Below, one piece after another: positions 1 to 8,815 of a stretch of DNA of 64,000 nt. Source of the DNA: Candidatus Leucobacter sulfamidivorax (lineage in GTDB: Bacteria; Actinomycetota; Actinomycetes; Actinomycetales; Microbacteriaceae); contig QZLF01000001.1 in assembly GCA_016771945.1 (NCBI GenBank), positions 124,001 through 188,000 of the forward strand. The letters are read 5' to 3'. Each line of letters starts with the position of its first letter. Position 1 is the first letter of the stretch. The position numbers and the translations under genes were made by a program. The notes under the pieces are model-generated. The model had not been told where the DNA came from. It saw only the letters and a list, made by a program, of their open reading frames with translations, and ran no database searches.

Positions 1-1101
1 GATGCGGCTGAGCACGTTCGCCTCGGCGAAGGAGCCCGCGCCGTTCGCGGTGAGCAGGGTGTTGATGCCCTCGTTGACCAGCTCGTGCACGACGCCCGTG
101 TCGTTGCGGATCTGCGCGCGAGTCTCGAGGTCGGGCAGACGCCCCAGGAAGGCGTAGTGGTCGATGAGGTCGGCCGCATGATTCGCGAGCAGTTCGGCCA
201 GGTGGAACGAGGTCGCCGCCCTCGCGACGCCGAGCTTGTGCGTCGGCGAGTTGCGGGCCGCGGTGTAGCTCGTGTAGGCGACCGGCTTGTTCGGCAGCTT
301 CTCGCGCACGATCTCGAGCGCATGACGGGCGAGACCGATGTGCGGCGAGACCAGCACGAGTGCCGCCACCGGGATGAACGCCATGCTCGGGTTGCGCTCC
401 TCGCCCTTGAACGGGGTCGTGTATTCGGCCTCGCACATCTTCTTGAACGACTGCACGCGGTAGTCGGGTACGAACTGGTCCTCGATGACGATGGTGTCGG
501 AACCCGAGCCCTTCATCCCCGTCACGAACCAGGTCGGCTCGATGCGCCACTGATCCTTGGAGAATAGTGCGAGTGCGCGCGGATCCTCGCCCTCCGGCAC
601 GTCGAGCCCGATGCCGAGCGTCGCCCAATCGGCGGCGAAGGAGCCGGAGGCGTACGGCCAGCGGCCCGAGACGATGTAGCCGCCGTCGACGCGCTCCATC
701 TTGCTGGGCGGCGTGAAGATGCCGCAGACCTTCGCGTTCGGGTTGCTGCCGAACACCTCCTCCTGCGCTTCAGCGGTGAAGGTCGTGGCGAACCAGGTGC
801 AGACGTTGAGCAGCGAGGCCGCCCAGCCGGTGCCGCCGTCGCCCCGAGAGATCTCACCGAGCACCTCCATCGCGGTGCGCATGGTCGCGCCGTGGCCGCC
901 GAAGCGCTCGGGCACGAAGAGGTTCATCAGCCCCGCTTCCTGCAGCGCGTCCATCACGACCGGCGAGACCCGGCGATTCTCAGCCCCCTCCGCCGCGTGC
1001 TCGCGGATCAGCGGCACGAGCGCGGTGGCCCGCGCGACGAGCTCCGTATCGTAATGGGGTTCGATGAAATCCCGATCGACGTATCCTGTGTGATGCGACA
1101 T
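1..1101 (-). CDS. acyl-CoA dehydrogenase-like flavoprotein (partial)
   Basis: The reading frame starts at an ATG (1101) and runs off the window start, so about 367 residues of the N-terminal part are seen. The protein opens with MSHHTGYVDRDF, has the N-terminal helical region of the acyl-CoA dehydrogenase fold, then a GGTGWAASL segment and a middle beta domain (WPYASGSFAADW, FVTGMKGSGSDT). This arrangement resembles the flavin-dependent hydroxylase branch (HsaA/HpaB-C-like) more than true acyl-CoA dehydrogenases, because the T-G-x-K-G-S-G-S-D-T stretch is typical of that branch. Such enzymes use FMNH2/FADH2 from a partner reductase. It is divergent from the AraC regulator at 1381, which may control it. 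The substrate is unknown. Confidence 0.8.
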   Translation of the reverse strand, partial: MSHHTGYVDRDFIEPHYDTELVARATALVPLIREHAAEGAENRRVSPVVMDALQEAGLMNLFVPERFGGHGATMRTAMEVLGEISRGDGGTGWAASLLNVCTWFATTFTAEAQEEVFGSNPNAKVCGIFTPPSKMERVDGGYIVSGRWPYASGSFAADWATLGIGLDVPEGEDPRALALFSKDQWRIEPTWFVTGMKGSGSDTIVIEDQFVPDYRVQSFKKMCEAEYTTPFKGEERNPSMAFIPVAALVLVSPHIGLARHALEIVREKLPNKPVAYTSYTAARNSPTHKLGVARAATSFHLAELLANHAADLIDHYAFLGRLPDLETRAQIRNDTGVVHELVNEGINTLLTANGAGSFAEANVLSRI

Positions 1102-1267
1102 CCGTCCGCTCCTTCTCCGTTGAATCTCTGGTGAATCGACACCCGCGGAGGCCGTCCTCCGTCGGATCGCTCCTCAATGTACGAACGGGGCAGGGGGCCG
1201 CGACAGCGCATCCGCGAAGCAGGGCGGGCCGATTCGCGAAACCCGGTGGATCCCGGCCGCCCTCCCC

Positions 1268-1334
1268 GCGCGCAACAGTGCGGTCGTTGTCGTTCCGGTA
1301 GCCTTCAGGCAGCAACACCTGCACTATTGCGCGA
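1268..1334. repeat. intergenic inverted-repeat element, copy 1
   Basis: An imperfect hairpin with outer arms GCGCAACAGTGC and GCACTATTGCGC, containing the core GTTGTCGTTCCG. The same arms and core recur at 4272-4335 in the same orientation, so the two copies flank the AraC-CocE gene pair. It lies between the divergent genes at 1101 and 1381, upstream of the AraC start. Confidence 0.7.
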
Positions 1335-1380
1335 CGAGCGAGGTGCGAGCATTCACTGCACACCGGGCGAGGAGGGTGCG

Positions 1381-2325
1381 TTGGGCCTGAATACGAGCTT
1401 CGCCGGCACGAGCGTCGGCGCGGACTCGCTGAAGCGGATCCTGGAGATCACGCACGGCCCGCTCGAAGCGCGGATGCCGGAGGACTTCGCCGCGGTCGCC
1501 CGCAATCAGCAGCACGGCGAGGTCACGATCGGCCGGGTCGCCGCGCCCGCAAACTCTGCGAAGGGCGGATCGCTCCACCGCGACGGCCTCCCAGGGGGCG
1601 GATTCCTCATCTGCATCCACCAGCTCTCGGGCGCAGTCGCGATCGCGCAGGAGGGCCGTGCCGTGCGCGTCGAAGCGGGGGACTTCGGGTTCTACGCGAC
1701 GGATCGGCCCTACGAGCTCCGCTTCGAGGAGGAGTACGAGCTCATCGCCGTCTGCTTCCCGATCGAGTGGGCCCGCGCCTACGGCCCCGCGGGCGCCTCG
1801 GCGCTCTCGGCCGCGCGGATCGGCCGGGAGGATCCGCTCGCGGCCTCCCTCGGTCCTGCCCTCGACGCCCTCGAGCAGCACCTGGAAGAGTTGAAGCCCG
1901 GCCTGCGGGGACGGGTGATCGGACAGATGCTGGACGCCGTCGAACTGCTCGCCACGCACGCCTCGGGGCCCGCGCGGCCGGAACCCGGAGACCGGGCGGA
2001 TCTGCTGCAGCGCGCGCACGGCGTCATCGAGGAGCGCCTGACCGACCCCGAACTCTCCCCCGCCGCAGTCGCGGCCGCCCTCTTCGTCTCGGAGCGCACG
2101 CTCTACGCCGCCTTCCGGCAGGCCGGCCTGAGCATCGCCGGGACGATCCGCACGAGACGGCTCGAGCAGGCCAGGCGCGAACTCATCGATCCGACGCGCG
2201 CCGGTGAATCGGTCAGCGGCATCGCCGCGCACTGGGGCTTCTCCTCGAGCACCCACTTCAGCGCGCTGTTCCGCGACGTCTTCGGCAGTTCGCCGAGCGC
2301 GTACCGCGCCACCCACGCGGGCTGA
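1381..2325 (+). CDS. AraC family transcriptional regulator
   Basis: A 314-residue regulator. The N-terminal half is an AraC-binding-like cupin region (GDFGFYATDRPYEL) and the C-terminal ~100 residues hold two helix-turn-helices (SPAAVAAALFVSERTLYAAF and SGIAAHWGFSSSTHFSALFR) with the usual family ending FGSSPSAYR. I chose the TTG at 1381 because GGAGG sits at 1371-1375 and the homologous part of the protein begins here. The frame stays open further upstream but there it crosses the repeat element. It is followed at 180 bp by a CocE-type hydrolase and faces a flavoprotein gene, so either may be its target. Confidence 0.85.
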   Translation: MGLNTSFAGTSVGADSLKRILEITHGPLEARMPEDFAAVARNQQHGEVTIGRVAAPANSAKGGSLHRDGLPGGGFLICIHQLSGAVAIAQEGRAVRVEAGDFGFYATDRPYELRFEEEYELIAVCFPIEWARAYGPAGASALSAARIGREDPLAASLGPALDALEQHLEELKPGLRGRVIGQMLDAVELLATHASGPARPEPGDRADLLQRAHGVIEERLTDPELSPAAVAAALFVSERTLYAAFRQAGLSIAGTIRTRRLEQARRELIDPTRAGESVSGIAAHWGFSSSTHFSALFRDVFGSSPSAYRATHAG

Positions 2326-2506
2326 AGGACGGGGCCGACGGCCCCGCGATCCGCAACCGGCGTCATCCTGCGCGCAATCGCAGGATCTGCCCTCCGCCGC
2401 TGTGCAGGAATCCGCATCCGCTCTGCAGCGATTCGAATGCCGGTCGCGCGCCGAGATGGTGGGCTGGGAACGATCACTCGCCCGCATTGCAAAGGAGCAC
2501 AGCACC

Positions 2507-4234
2507 ATGGCCGAAGCACCCGCCGAACCGCAGCCCACCCGAGACGGCACGATCCTCGGAGTCCCCGACAGCGTTCCCGTCGTCTTCCGCAAGCTGCTGG
2601 GGGTCGAGAACTCGCCGTACCCGGGCTTCTCGCAGGACACGACCGTGCTGCCGCGCGGCTCGGTGCACCGCGAGGGGGGCATGCCGCTGCCTGCCGACGT
2701 GCTGCGCGAGCGCGACGTGGCCGTCACCCTGCGCGACGGCACCGTCATCTACGCCGACGTGTTCCGCCCGACGGGCGACGAGCCGGTGCCCGCGATCCTC
2801 GTCTGGGGCCCGTACGGCAAGGGCGGCGGCTTCCTCGCGAACGACGCCTTCCCCGGGCGCATGGACGTCGATTCCTCCTGGGAGGACGGGCTCAACAAGT
2901 TCGAGGGCCCGAACCCCGGATACTGGGTGAGCCACGGCTACGCGGTCGTGCACACCGACTCGCGCGGTACCTGGGCCTCCGAGGGCGATCTGCAGTTCTT
3001 CGGGCAGCAGGACGCCCAGGACGAGTACGACGTGATCGAGTGGATCGCGGATCAGCCCTGGGCCGCCGGACCCGTCGGCCTGGCCGGCAACTCGTGGCTC
3101 GCCATCTCGCAGTGGCACGTCGCCGCCCTGAAGCCGCCGCACCTCGCGGCGATCGCCCCCTGGGAGGGACAGGCCGAGACCTATCGCGAGAGCTCGCTGC
3201 GCGGCGGCATCCCCGACACCGTCTTCAGCTCGCTGATCTCGGGCGGCTTCCGGGGCCCGGGCTGGGGCGAGGATATCGCCGCGATGGCGCAGCGCTACCC
3301 GCTCATCAACGAGTACTGGGAGTCGAAGGATCCGGATCTCGAGGCGATCGAGGTGCCGGCCTATCTCGTGGCCTCGTGGACCAACATCGTGCACACCCAG
3401 GGCACTTTCGCCGCGTGGCGCCGCATCGGCTCGAAGCAGAAGTGGCTGCGCGTGCACAACACCCACGAGTGGAACGACCTCTTCAACCCGGAGTACGTCG
3501 AAGACCTGCGCCGCTTCTTCGACCGCTTCATGAAGGGCGTCGACAACGGCTGGGAGGCGACGCCTCCAGTGCGGCTGAGCGTCCTCGACCCGGGCGGCAC
3601 CGACATCGTGAACCGGGCGGAGTCCGCATTCCCGCTCGAGCGGCAGCGCTTCGTGCCGTTCCACCTCGACGCGGCTTCCGGATCGCTCGCGGCCGCTCCC
3701 GTGCCGACCGCGGCCGAGCTGCGCTACGAGCCGGATGCCGAGGGCACGACCTTCGACTTCGCCTTCGACCGCGATGTCGAGTTCACCGGCTACGGCAAGG
3801 CTCGCCTATGGATGGCCGCGGAGGACGCCGACGACCTGGACGTCTACGTCACCGTCACCAAGGTCGGCGCCTCGGGCGAGGAGCTGCTGCCCTACGTCGT
3901 CACCGACCGCACCCACGCGGGCATGAACGGTCGTCTACGCGCCTCGCTGCGGCAGCTCGACGACGCGGCGTCGACCGAGATCGAGCCGCGGCAGACCTTC
4001 CGCACCGTCGAGAAGCTCGAACCCGGTCAGATCGTGCCGCTCGAGATCCCGCTGTGGCCGTACTCGATCCGCTTCCACGCGGGTGAGAAGCTGCGCCTGC
4101 GGGTGCACGGGGTGGATCGCCTCAAGCGGCCCGAGTTCCCGCAGCTGCCGCCGGATCCCACGCTGAACCGCGGCCGCCACGTCATCTATGCGGGCGGAGA
4201 GTACGACTCGCATCTGCTGCTCTCGGAGGTGTAG
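2507..4234 (+). CDS. CocE/NonD family hydrolase (X-Pro dipeptidyl-peptidase S15 fold)
   Basis: A 575-residue alpha/beta hydrolase. The S15 domain begins near residue 70 (VTLRDGTVIYADVFRP, WGPYGKGG), with the nucleophile elbow GLAGNSWLAISQW near residue 205 supplying the Ser. Conserved WEG and the catalytic-loop region follow, then a C-terminal jelly-roll PepX_C domain (DLDVYVTVTKV, IPLWPYSIRFHAGEKLRL). Relatives cleave esters or amides such as cocaine, glutaryl-7-ACA or X-Pro peptides. The substrate here cannot be told. ATG at 2507 has AAAGGAG ten bases upstream. It is probably controlled by the AraC protein encoded just before it. Confidence 0.9.
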   Translation: MAEAPAEPQPTRDGTILGVPDSVPVVFRKLLGVENSPYPGFSQDTTVLPRGSVHREGGMPLPADVLRERDVAVTLRDGTVIYADVFRPTGDEPVPAILVWGPYGKGGGFLANDAFPGRMDVDSSWEDGLNKFEGPNPGYWVSHGYAVVHTDSRGTWASEGDLQFFGQQDAQDEYDVIEWIADQPWAAGPVGLAGNSWLAISQWHVAALKPPHLAAIAPWEGQAETYRESSLRGGIPDTVFSSLISGGFRGPGWGEDIAAMAQRYPLINEYWESKDPDLEAIEVPAYLVASWTNIVHTQGTFAAWRRIGSKQKWLRVHNTHEWNDLFNPEYVEDLRRFFDRFMKGVDNGWEATPPVRLSVLDPGGTDIVNRAESAFPLERQRFVPFHLDAASGSLAAAPVPTAAELRYEPDAEGTTFDFAFDRDVEFTGYGKARLWMAAEDADDLDVYVTVTKVGASGEELLPYVVTDRTHAGMNGRLRASLRQLDDAASTEIEPRQTFRTVEKLEPGQIVPLEIPLWPYSIRFHAGEKLRLRVHGVDRLKRPEFPQLPPDPTLNRGRHVIYAGGEYDSHLLLSEV

Positions 4235-4271
4235 CCGGGCAGGCGAGTACCGATCCGCCGCTCCACCTCGT

Positions 4272-4335
4272 CGCGCAATAGTGCAGCCGTTGTCGTTCCG
4301 CCCGCTCTCGGACGGCAACGGCTGCACTATTCCTC
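4272..4335. repeat. intergenic inverted-repeat element, copy 2
   Basis: A strong hairpin with a perfect 16-bp stem: AATAGTGCAGCCGTTG (4277-4292) pairs with 4316-4331. The inner part (TCGTTCCG against CGGACGG) can extend the stem. It shares arms and core with the element at 1268-1334. Its position after the hydrolase stop also lets it act as a transcription terminator. Confidence 0.75.
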
Positions 4336-4388
4336 GGGTGTTTGCTTTATCTCTTTGTGAACTGCCTTATTCTCTGCTTTGCGTCGGA

Positions 4389-4613
4389 ATGGACTGGCAG
4401 ATCGTCAAAGTGCTCGACGGCCGCGTCCAGATCATGCCCCGCACCGGTCGGATCGAAGACCTCTTCGGCGTCCTCCACGATCCCGACCGCAAGCCCATGA
4501 TGATCGAGGAGATCAACAAGGCGGTCGCCCTCGGCGGGGCGAAGAGCGGTATGCGGGGCATGGAATCGTGGGACGAGCCCGTGCGGGAAGAGGAAGACTC
4601 GGAGCGCCGGTGA
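4389..4613 (+). pseudogene. truncated AbrB/VapB-type antitoxin
   Basis: A 74-residue frame beginning MDWQIVKVLDGRVQI. It matches the C-terminal half of VapB antitoxins of the SpoVT/AbrB type (the run GRIEDLFGVLHDPDRKPMMI is characteristic) but lacks the N-terminal DNA-binding swapped-hairpin half (T-x-K-G-Q-V-T-I-P). The sequence just upstream (4340-4388) is T-rich and does not restore that half in any frame. The stop overlaps the start of the PIN-toxin remnant by GTGA, the normal VapBC junction. It is read here as one member of a decayed toxin-antitoxin pair. A functional toxin-binding peptide without DNA binding is possible. Confidence 0.6.
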
Positions 4614-4804
4614 GCGCGCTGCCCGGCGTTTCGGGTCTGACCTGCCTCGACACCAATGTGCTGCTGCGCGCCTTCCTGAACGACGATCCGGAGCAGTCGC
4701 CGAGAGCCCAGCAATTCCAGAGCGACGGAGCGGTCACCTTCGATCGCCGGGCGGCACGGTGCCTCGGGTGGCGGCTGCTCGACGCCGAAGCAGCAGCCGT
4801 GTAG
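4610..4804 (+). pseudogene. VapC-type PIN toxin with internal deletion
   Basis: A 64-residue frame from GTG 4610. Its N-terminal part (GLTCLDTNVLLRAFLNDDP) is the start of a PIN domain with the first catalytic Asp (LDTNV). Near residue 38 it jumps directly to a PIN C-terminal tail (VTFDRRAARCLGWRLL). About 60-70 residues carrying the central acidic residues are missing, so nuclease activity is not expected. The join lies near 4718-4735. The frame is intact across it, so the loss was an in-frame deletion or recombination. It overlaps the antitoxin remnant. Confidence 0.65.
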
Positions 4805-4846
4805 AGGAAACCCGCGAGCAGCCGGATCGCCCGGGCGCCGCGGGGC

Positions 4847-6070
4847 TCAGCCGAGCAGCTCGCGGTAGGTCTCGAGCAGCGCCGCCGTCGACGCCTCCCA
4901 GTTGCGCGCGAGCGCCGACTCGCGACCGGCGCGCCCCATGCGCCCCGCGAGCTCGGCGTCGCCGAGCACCCCGGCGGCGGCCGCCGCCCACACGGCGGGG
5001 TCGTCCCCCTCGACGAGCAGCCCGGTGACCCCGTCGACCACCGCCTCGCGCAGACCGCCCGCGGCACGAGCGACGACCGGCACCCCCGAGGCCGCCGCCT
5101 CGAGTGCGACGAGCCCGAAGGTCTCGGAGTGCGAGGGGATGAGCACGAGCGATGCCTGGCGCACCCGCTCGGCGAGTTCCGTGCGCCGCAGCGCGCCGTC
5201 GAAGGAGACGCTGCGCAGCATGCCCGCATCGGCGACGGCCTCGTGCAGGGCGCGGGCGTAGTCGTCGCCGTCGGGCGGGGGTGCGCCGACGATCCGCAGC
5301 GCGGGTCGACGCTCGGCCGGGATCGCGGCCAGCGCCGCCACCGCGAGATCGAATCCCTTGAGCGGATGCAGCCGCCCGGCCACGAGCACCTCGGGCAGTC
5401 CCCCGTGCGCGATCCAGGCCTCGCGCTCGGCGCACTCCTCGTCGATGCAGGGGCGGAAGAGCTCCGTGTCCACCCCGGGCGGCACGACGCGCACCCGTTC
5501 GGGCGAGGCCCCCAGCCGTTCGAGCACGGTCGCGCGCTCCGCCTCGCTGACCGCGACCACCAGGTCGGCCTCGCGCGCCAGCAGCCGCTCGCCCTCCAGC
5601 CGTCCGGGCGCCTCGGGGCGCTCGCCGGCGCTGAGCGGGGTGTCGTCGGGGGCGGCGATGCTGTGGTAGCTCTGCACGAGGGGGACGCCGAGGTCGCGGG
5701 CCACCGGCAGCGCGGCCAGGCCCGAGTACCAGTGCTCGGCGTGCAGCACGTCGGCGGGGTGCCGGGCCAGGTGCGCGGCGAGGGCGCGGCCGAAGGGCTC
5801 GATCAGCCGCTCGTGCTCGCCCTTGGCCAGCAGCCGAGCGGGTCCGGCGTCGAGGTGGCGCACGGCGAGATTCGGGGCGAGCTCGGTGGACGCGGGCTGC
5901 TCGGGCGAACTGCGCCGGGTGATCAGCCGCACCCGATGCCCCTGGCGGGCCAGCTGCTCCGCGTGGGCCCGCACGACGACGTTCATGCCGCCAGCGTCCT
6001 TGGTGCCCGGCTCGTCGAGGGGCGAGGTGTGCAGCACCACGAACGCGATACTGAGCGGGGCTGGATCCAT
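4847..6070 (-). CDS. GT4 glycosyltransferase, MshA-like
   Basis: A 407-residue GT-B glycosyltransferase. The N-terminal domain carries HTSPLDEPGTKDAGGMNVVV, the signature of the MshA (D-inositol-3-phosphate GlcNAc transferase) group. The C-terminal group 1 domain has VLVAGRLHPLKGFDLAVAAL and the E-x7-E motif SHSETFGLVALEAAASG. MshA makes the first step of mycothiol synthesis. The GGMNV motif supports that assignment, but other sucrose-phosphate-synthase-like enzymes share it. ATG 6070 is preceded at 6 nt by TACGGT. It is divergent from the copper operon and has no obvious link to it. Confidence 0.75.
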   Translation of the reverse strand: MDPAPLSIAFVVLHTSPLDEPGTKDAGGMNVVVRAHAEQLARQGHRVRLITRRSSPEQPASTELAPNLAVRHLDAGPARLLAKGEHERLIEPFGRALAAHLARHPADVLHAEHWYSGLAALPVARDLGVPLVQSYHSIAAPDDTPLSAGERPEAPGRLEGERLLAREADLVVAVSEAERATVLERLGASPERVRVVPPGVDTELFRPCIDEECAEREAWIAHGGLPEVLVAGRLHPLKGFDLAVAALAAIPAERRPALRIVGAPPPDGDDYARALHEAVADAGMLRSVSFDGALRRTELAERVRQASLVLIPSHSETFGLVALEAAASGVPVVARAAGGLREAVVDGVTGLLVEGDDPAVWAAAAAGVLGDAELAGRMGRAGRESALARNWEASTAALLETYRELLG

Positions 6071-6076
6071 TCCTCG

Positions 6077-6082
6077 ACCGTA
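6077..6082 (-). promoter_or_regulatory. candidate leaderless -10 box for the MshA-like gene
   Basis: TACGGT, 6 nt before ATG 6070, no SD. It is the weakest member of the leaderless set in this window. Confidence 0.4.
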
Positions 6083-6111
6083 TCGCACCCGCAGCCGAGG
6101 GCCTTTCGGGA

Positions 6112-6128
6112 ATACCCGCCATGGGTAT
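6112..6128. promoter_or_regulatory. CsoR-like copper operator 1
   Basis: The 17-bp palindrome ATACCCGCCATGGGTAT matches the CsoR operator pattern (ATACCC-N5-GGGTAT). It lies 63 bp before copZ and is centred 34 bp from the second site. By family knowledge, apo-CsoR binds such sites and Cu(I) releases it. Confidence 0.8.
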
Positions 6129-6145
6129 AGGGTTGCATCGAGCGG

Positions 6146-6162
6146 ATACCCCTCCAGGGTAT
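6146..6162. promoter_or_regulatory. CsoR-like copper operator 2
   Basis: ATACCCCTCCAGGGTAT, a 17-bp palindrome with the same ATACCC/GGGTAT arms as the site at 6112, ending 29 bp before copZ. The two sites probably overlap the copZ-copA promoter. No csoR gene is in the window. Confidence 0.8.
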
Positions 6163-6191
6163 CTGCGCACCGATCGCGAGAAGGGATCATC

Positions 6192-6401
6192 ATGACCGGC
6201 ACCGAGTACCTCGTCACCGGGATGAGCTGCGCGCACTGCGAAGCGGCGATCCGAGCCGAGGTCGGAGCGATCGCGGGGGTCGCCGACGTCGAGGTGAGCG
6301 CCGAGACCGGACGCCTCGCGATCGAGAGCGACGCCCCGCTCGACGACGCGGCCGTGCTGGCCGCCGTCGAGGAGGCGGGGTACACGGCGGTGCCCGCATG
6401 A
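6192..6401 (+). CDS. copZ: CopZ-like copper chaperone (heavy-metal-associated domain)
   Basis: A 69-residue single HMA domain with the metal-binding loop [11 protein letters not shown] near residues 10-20. It passes Cu(I) to the ATPase encoded next. The ATG follows AAGGGATCATC. The stop overlaps the copA start by ATGA, so the two are translationally coupled. Two CsoR-like operators precede it. Confidence 0.9.
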   Translation: MTGTEYLVTGMSCAHCEAAIRAEVGAIAGVADVEVSAETGRLAIESDAPLDDAAVLAAVEEAGYTAVPA

Positions 6402-8791
6402 GCGGCGTCGAGACCGAGACCGCCGATCCGGCCCGCGACACCTTCGAACTCGAGATCGGCGGCATGACCTGCGCGTCGTGCGCCGCGCGCATCGAGAAGA
6501 AGCTCGGCAGGCTCGACGGCGTCGACGCGGCCGTCAACTACGCCACCGAGAAGGCGCGCGTCACCGCGCCCGCGGGCTTCGATCCGCAGCTGCTCGTCGC
6601 CGAGGTCGAGAAGACCGGATACACGGCGACCCTTCCGGCCCCGGCCCGACCGGAGCCGGAAGAGGGACCGAAGCCGCGGCGAGCCGGCGATGAGCGTGAG
6701 GGGGCGGACCGCCGGCCCTCCGACGACCCCGAGCTGCGCTCCCTGCGCCAGCGCCTCATCGGCTCGATCTGGCTGAGCGTGCCGGTCATCGCGATGGCGA
6801 TGATCCCACCACTGCAGTTCGAGTACTGGCAGTGGGCCTCGCTCGTGCTCGCCGCGCCGGTGGTCGTGTGGGCGGGCTGGCCGTTCCACCGGGCGGCATG
6901 GGTCAACATGCGGCATGGCGCCGTGACCATGGACACGCTGATCTCGATCGGCACGGGCGCCGCCTTCCTGTGGTCGCTCTACGCGCTCTTCCTCGGGCAC
7001 GCCGGCATGCCCGGCATGACGCACGGCTTCGACTTCTCGATCCGGCCGAGCGACGGCGCGGGCAACATCTACCTCGAGGCAGCGGCGGGCGTCACCATGT
7101 TCGTGCTCGCGGGCCGCTACTTCGAGAAGCGCTCGAAGCGGGAGGCGGGCGCCGCGCTGCGCGCCCTGCTCAAGCTCGGGGCGAAGGACGTGGAGGTACT
7201 TCGACGGGGCACCGCCCCGACAGCTGCGGCCGAGACGGCCGCAGGACGAACCGCGGAAAGGCCAGAAATGGCCTTTCCGAATGCCGGGGTCCGCATTCCG
7301 ATCGAGGAGCTCGCCATCGGCGACTATTTCGCGGTTCGTCCCGGAGAGAAGGTGGCCACCGACGGCGTCATCGTGAGCGGCCACAGCGCCATCGACGCGT
7401 CGATGCTGACCGGTGAGTCGGTGCCGGTCGAGGCGGGCCCCGACGACACCGTCGCGGGCGGCACGGTCTCGACGAGCGGGCGCATCGTCGTGCGCGCGAC
7501 GCGCGTCGGCGCCGACACCCAGCTCGCCCAGATGGCGAGGATGGTTCAGGACGCGCAGTCGGGCAAGGCCGAGGTGCAGCGCCTCGCGGATCGCATCTCG
7601 GGCGTCTTCGTGCCGATCGTCATCGCCATCTCGGTCGTCACGCTCGTCGTCTGGCTCGTCCTCGGCAACCCTGCGGCGAGCGCCTTCACCGCCGCGGTCG
7701 CAGTGCTCATCATCGCGTGCCCCTGCGCGCTCGGGCTCGCGACGCCGATCGCCCTGCTCGTCGGCACGGGCCGTGGGGCGCAGCTCGGCATCCTCATCAA
7801 GGGGCCGGAGATCCTCGAGTCGACCCGCCGCGTCGACGCCATCGCGCTCGACAAGACCGGCACCGTGACGAGCGGCAGGATGACGCTCACCGACGCCCTC
7901 CCGGCCGAGGGGCAGTCGCGCGACGAGCTGCTGCGCCTCGTCGGCGCCGTCGAGGGCGCGAGCGAGCACCCGATCGCGCAGGCGATCGCCCATGGTGCGG
8001 CCGCCGAGCTCAGCATCGCGGCGGCGGATCTGCCCGCCGTGGAATCGTTCCGGAACGTCGCCGGCAAGGGGGTCACCGGCGTGGTCGACGGCCGCGCCGT
8101 GGTCGTCGGCCGGCAGAACCTGCAGGGCGACTGGTCGCTCACGGTCCCGCCCGAGCTGCTGCGCGAGAAGGAGCGCCTCGAGCACGAGGGCCGCACCGCG
8201 GTCGTCGCCGCCTGGGACGGCGAGGTCCGCGGCATCGTCGCGGTGGCCGACACCGTGAAGCCGACGAGCGCGGAGGCGATCCGCCAGCTCAGGGATCTCG
8301 GCCTCGAGCCGATCCTGCTCACGGGCGACAACCGCGCCGTGGCCGAGCGCATCGCGGCCGAGGTCGGCATCAGCCGCGTCGTCGCCGAGGTGCTGCCGGG
8401 CGACAAGGTCGACGTGATCAAGGGGCTGCAGGCCGAGGGGCGAGTCGTGGCCATGGTCGGCGACGGCGTGAACGACGCCGCGGCGCTCGCGCAGGCCGAC
8501 CTCGGCCTCGCGATGGGCACGGGCACCGACGCCGCGATCGAGGCGGCCGACATCACGCTCGTGCGGGGCGACCTGCGGAGCGCGAGCGACGCGATCCGCC
8601 TCTCCCGCCGCACGCTCACCGCCATCAAGGGCAATCTGTTCTGGGCCTTCGCCTACAACGTGGCGGCGCTGCCGCTCGCGGCGCTCGGGCTGCTGAGCCC
8701 GATGATCGCGGGCGCGGCGATGGCGTTCTCGAGCGTCTTCGTCGTCGGCAACAGCCTGCTGCTGCGCCGCTTCACGAGCCGCGCGGTCTGA
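6398..8791 (+). CDS. copA: Cu(+)-exporting P1B-type ATPase
   Basis: A 797-residue copper ATPase. Order of parts: N-terminal HMA domain with GMTCASC (Cys25, Cys28), acidic/basic linker, first membrane helices, actuator domain with TGES, the transport motif [10 protein letters not shown] in a later helix, phosphorylation site DKTGTVTSG (Asp near residue 485), SEHP of P1B ATPases in the nucleotide domain, and [16 protein letters not shown] in the hinge. It exports Cu(I) from the cytoplasm. Oddity: between the third membrane segment and the actuator domain an extra ~25-residue stretch rich in A, T and R is encoded by three consecutive hairpins (7205-7279), which most relatives lack. Confidence 0.95.
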   Translation: MSGVETETADPARDTFELEIGGMTCASCAARIEKKLGRLDGVDAAVNYATEKARVTAPAGFDPQLLVAEVEKTGYTATLPAPARPEPEEGPKPRRAGDEREGADRRPSDDPELRSLRQRLIGSIWLSVPVIAMAMIPPLQFEYWQWASLVLAAPVVVWAGWPFHRAAWVNMRHGAVTMDTLISIGTGAAFLWSLYALFLGHAGMPGMTHGFDFSIRPSDGAGNIYLEAAAGVTMFVLAGRYFEKRSKREAGAALRALLKLGAKDVEVLRRGTAPTAAAETAAGRTAERPEMAFPNAGVRIPIEELAIGDYFAVRPGEKVATDGVIVSGHSAIDASMLTGESVPVEAGPDDTVAGGTVSTSGRIVVRATRVGADTQLAQMARMVQDAQSGKAEVQRLADRISGVFVPIVIAISVVTLVVWLVLGNPAASAFTAAVAVLIIACPCALGLATPIALLVGTGRGAQLGILIKGPEILESTRRVDAIALDKTGTVTSGRMTLTDALPAEGQSRDELLRLVGAVEGASEHPIAQAIAHGAAAELSIAAADLPAVESFRNVAGKGVTGVVDGRAVVVGRQNLQGDWSLTVPPELLREKERLEHEGRTAVVAAWDGEVRGIVAVADTVKPTSAEAIRQLRDLGLEPILLTGDNRAVAERIAAEVGISRVVAEVLPGDKVDVIKGLQAEGRVVAMVGDGVNDAAALAQADLGLAMGTGTDAAIEAADITLVRGDLRSASDAIRLSRRTLTAIKGNLFWAFAYNVAALPLAALGLLSPMIAGAAMAFSSVFVVGNSLLLRRFTSRAV
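7205..7279. repeat. three tandem palindromes inserted in frame in copA
   Basis: Three perfect hairpins in a row inside the coding sequence: 7205-7219 (6-bp stem, loop ACC), 7224-7244 (8-bp stem, loop GAGAC) and 7254-7279 (11-bp stem, GAAA tetraloop, arm CGGAAAGGCCA). Together they encode the extra residues between LRRG and GVRIPIEEL. They look like REP-type palindromes that inserted without breaking the frame. Confidence 0.7.
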
Positions 8792-8802
8792 GGGTCCGGG
8801 AG

Positions 8803-8808
8803 TAGGGT
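8803..8808 (+). promoter_or_regulatory. leaderless -10 box of the CDF gene
   Basis: TAGGGT, 7 nt before GTG 8816. There is no SD in the gap, so transcription likely begins at the start codon. Confidence 0.6.
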
Positions 8809-8815
8809 CGGTGTC

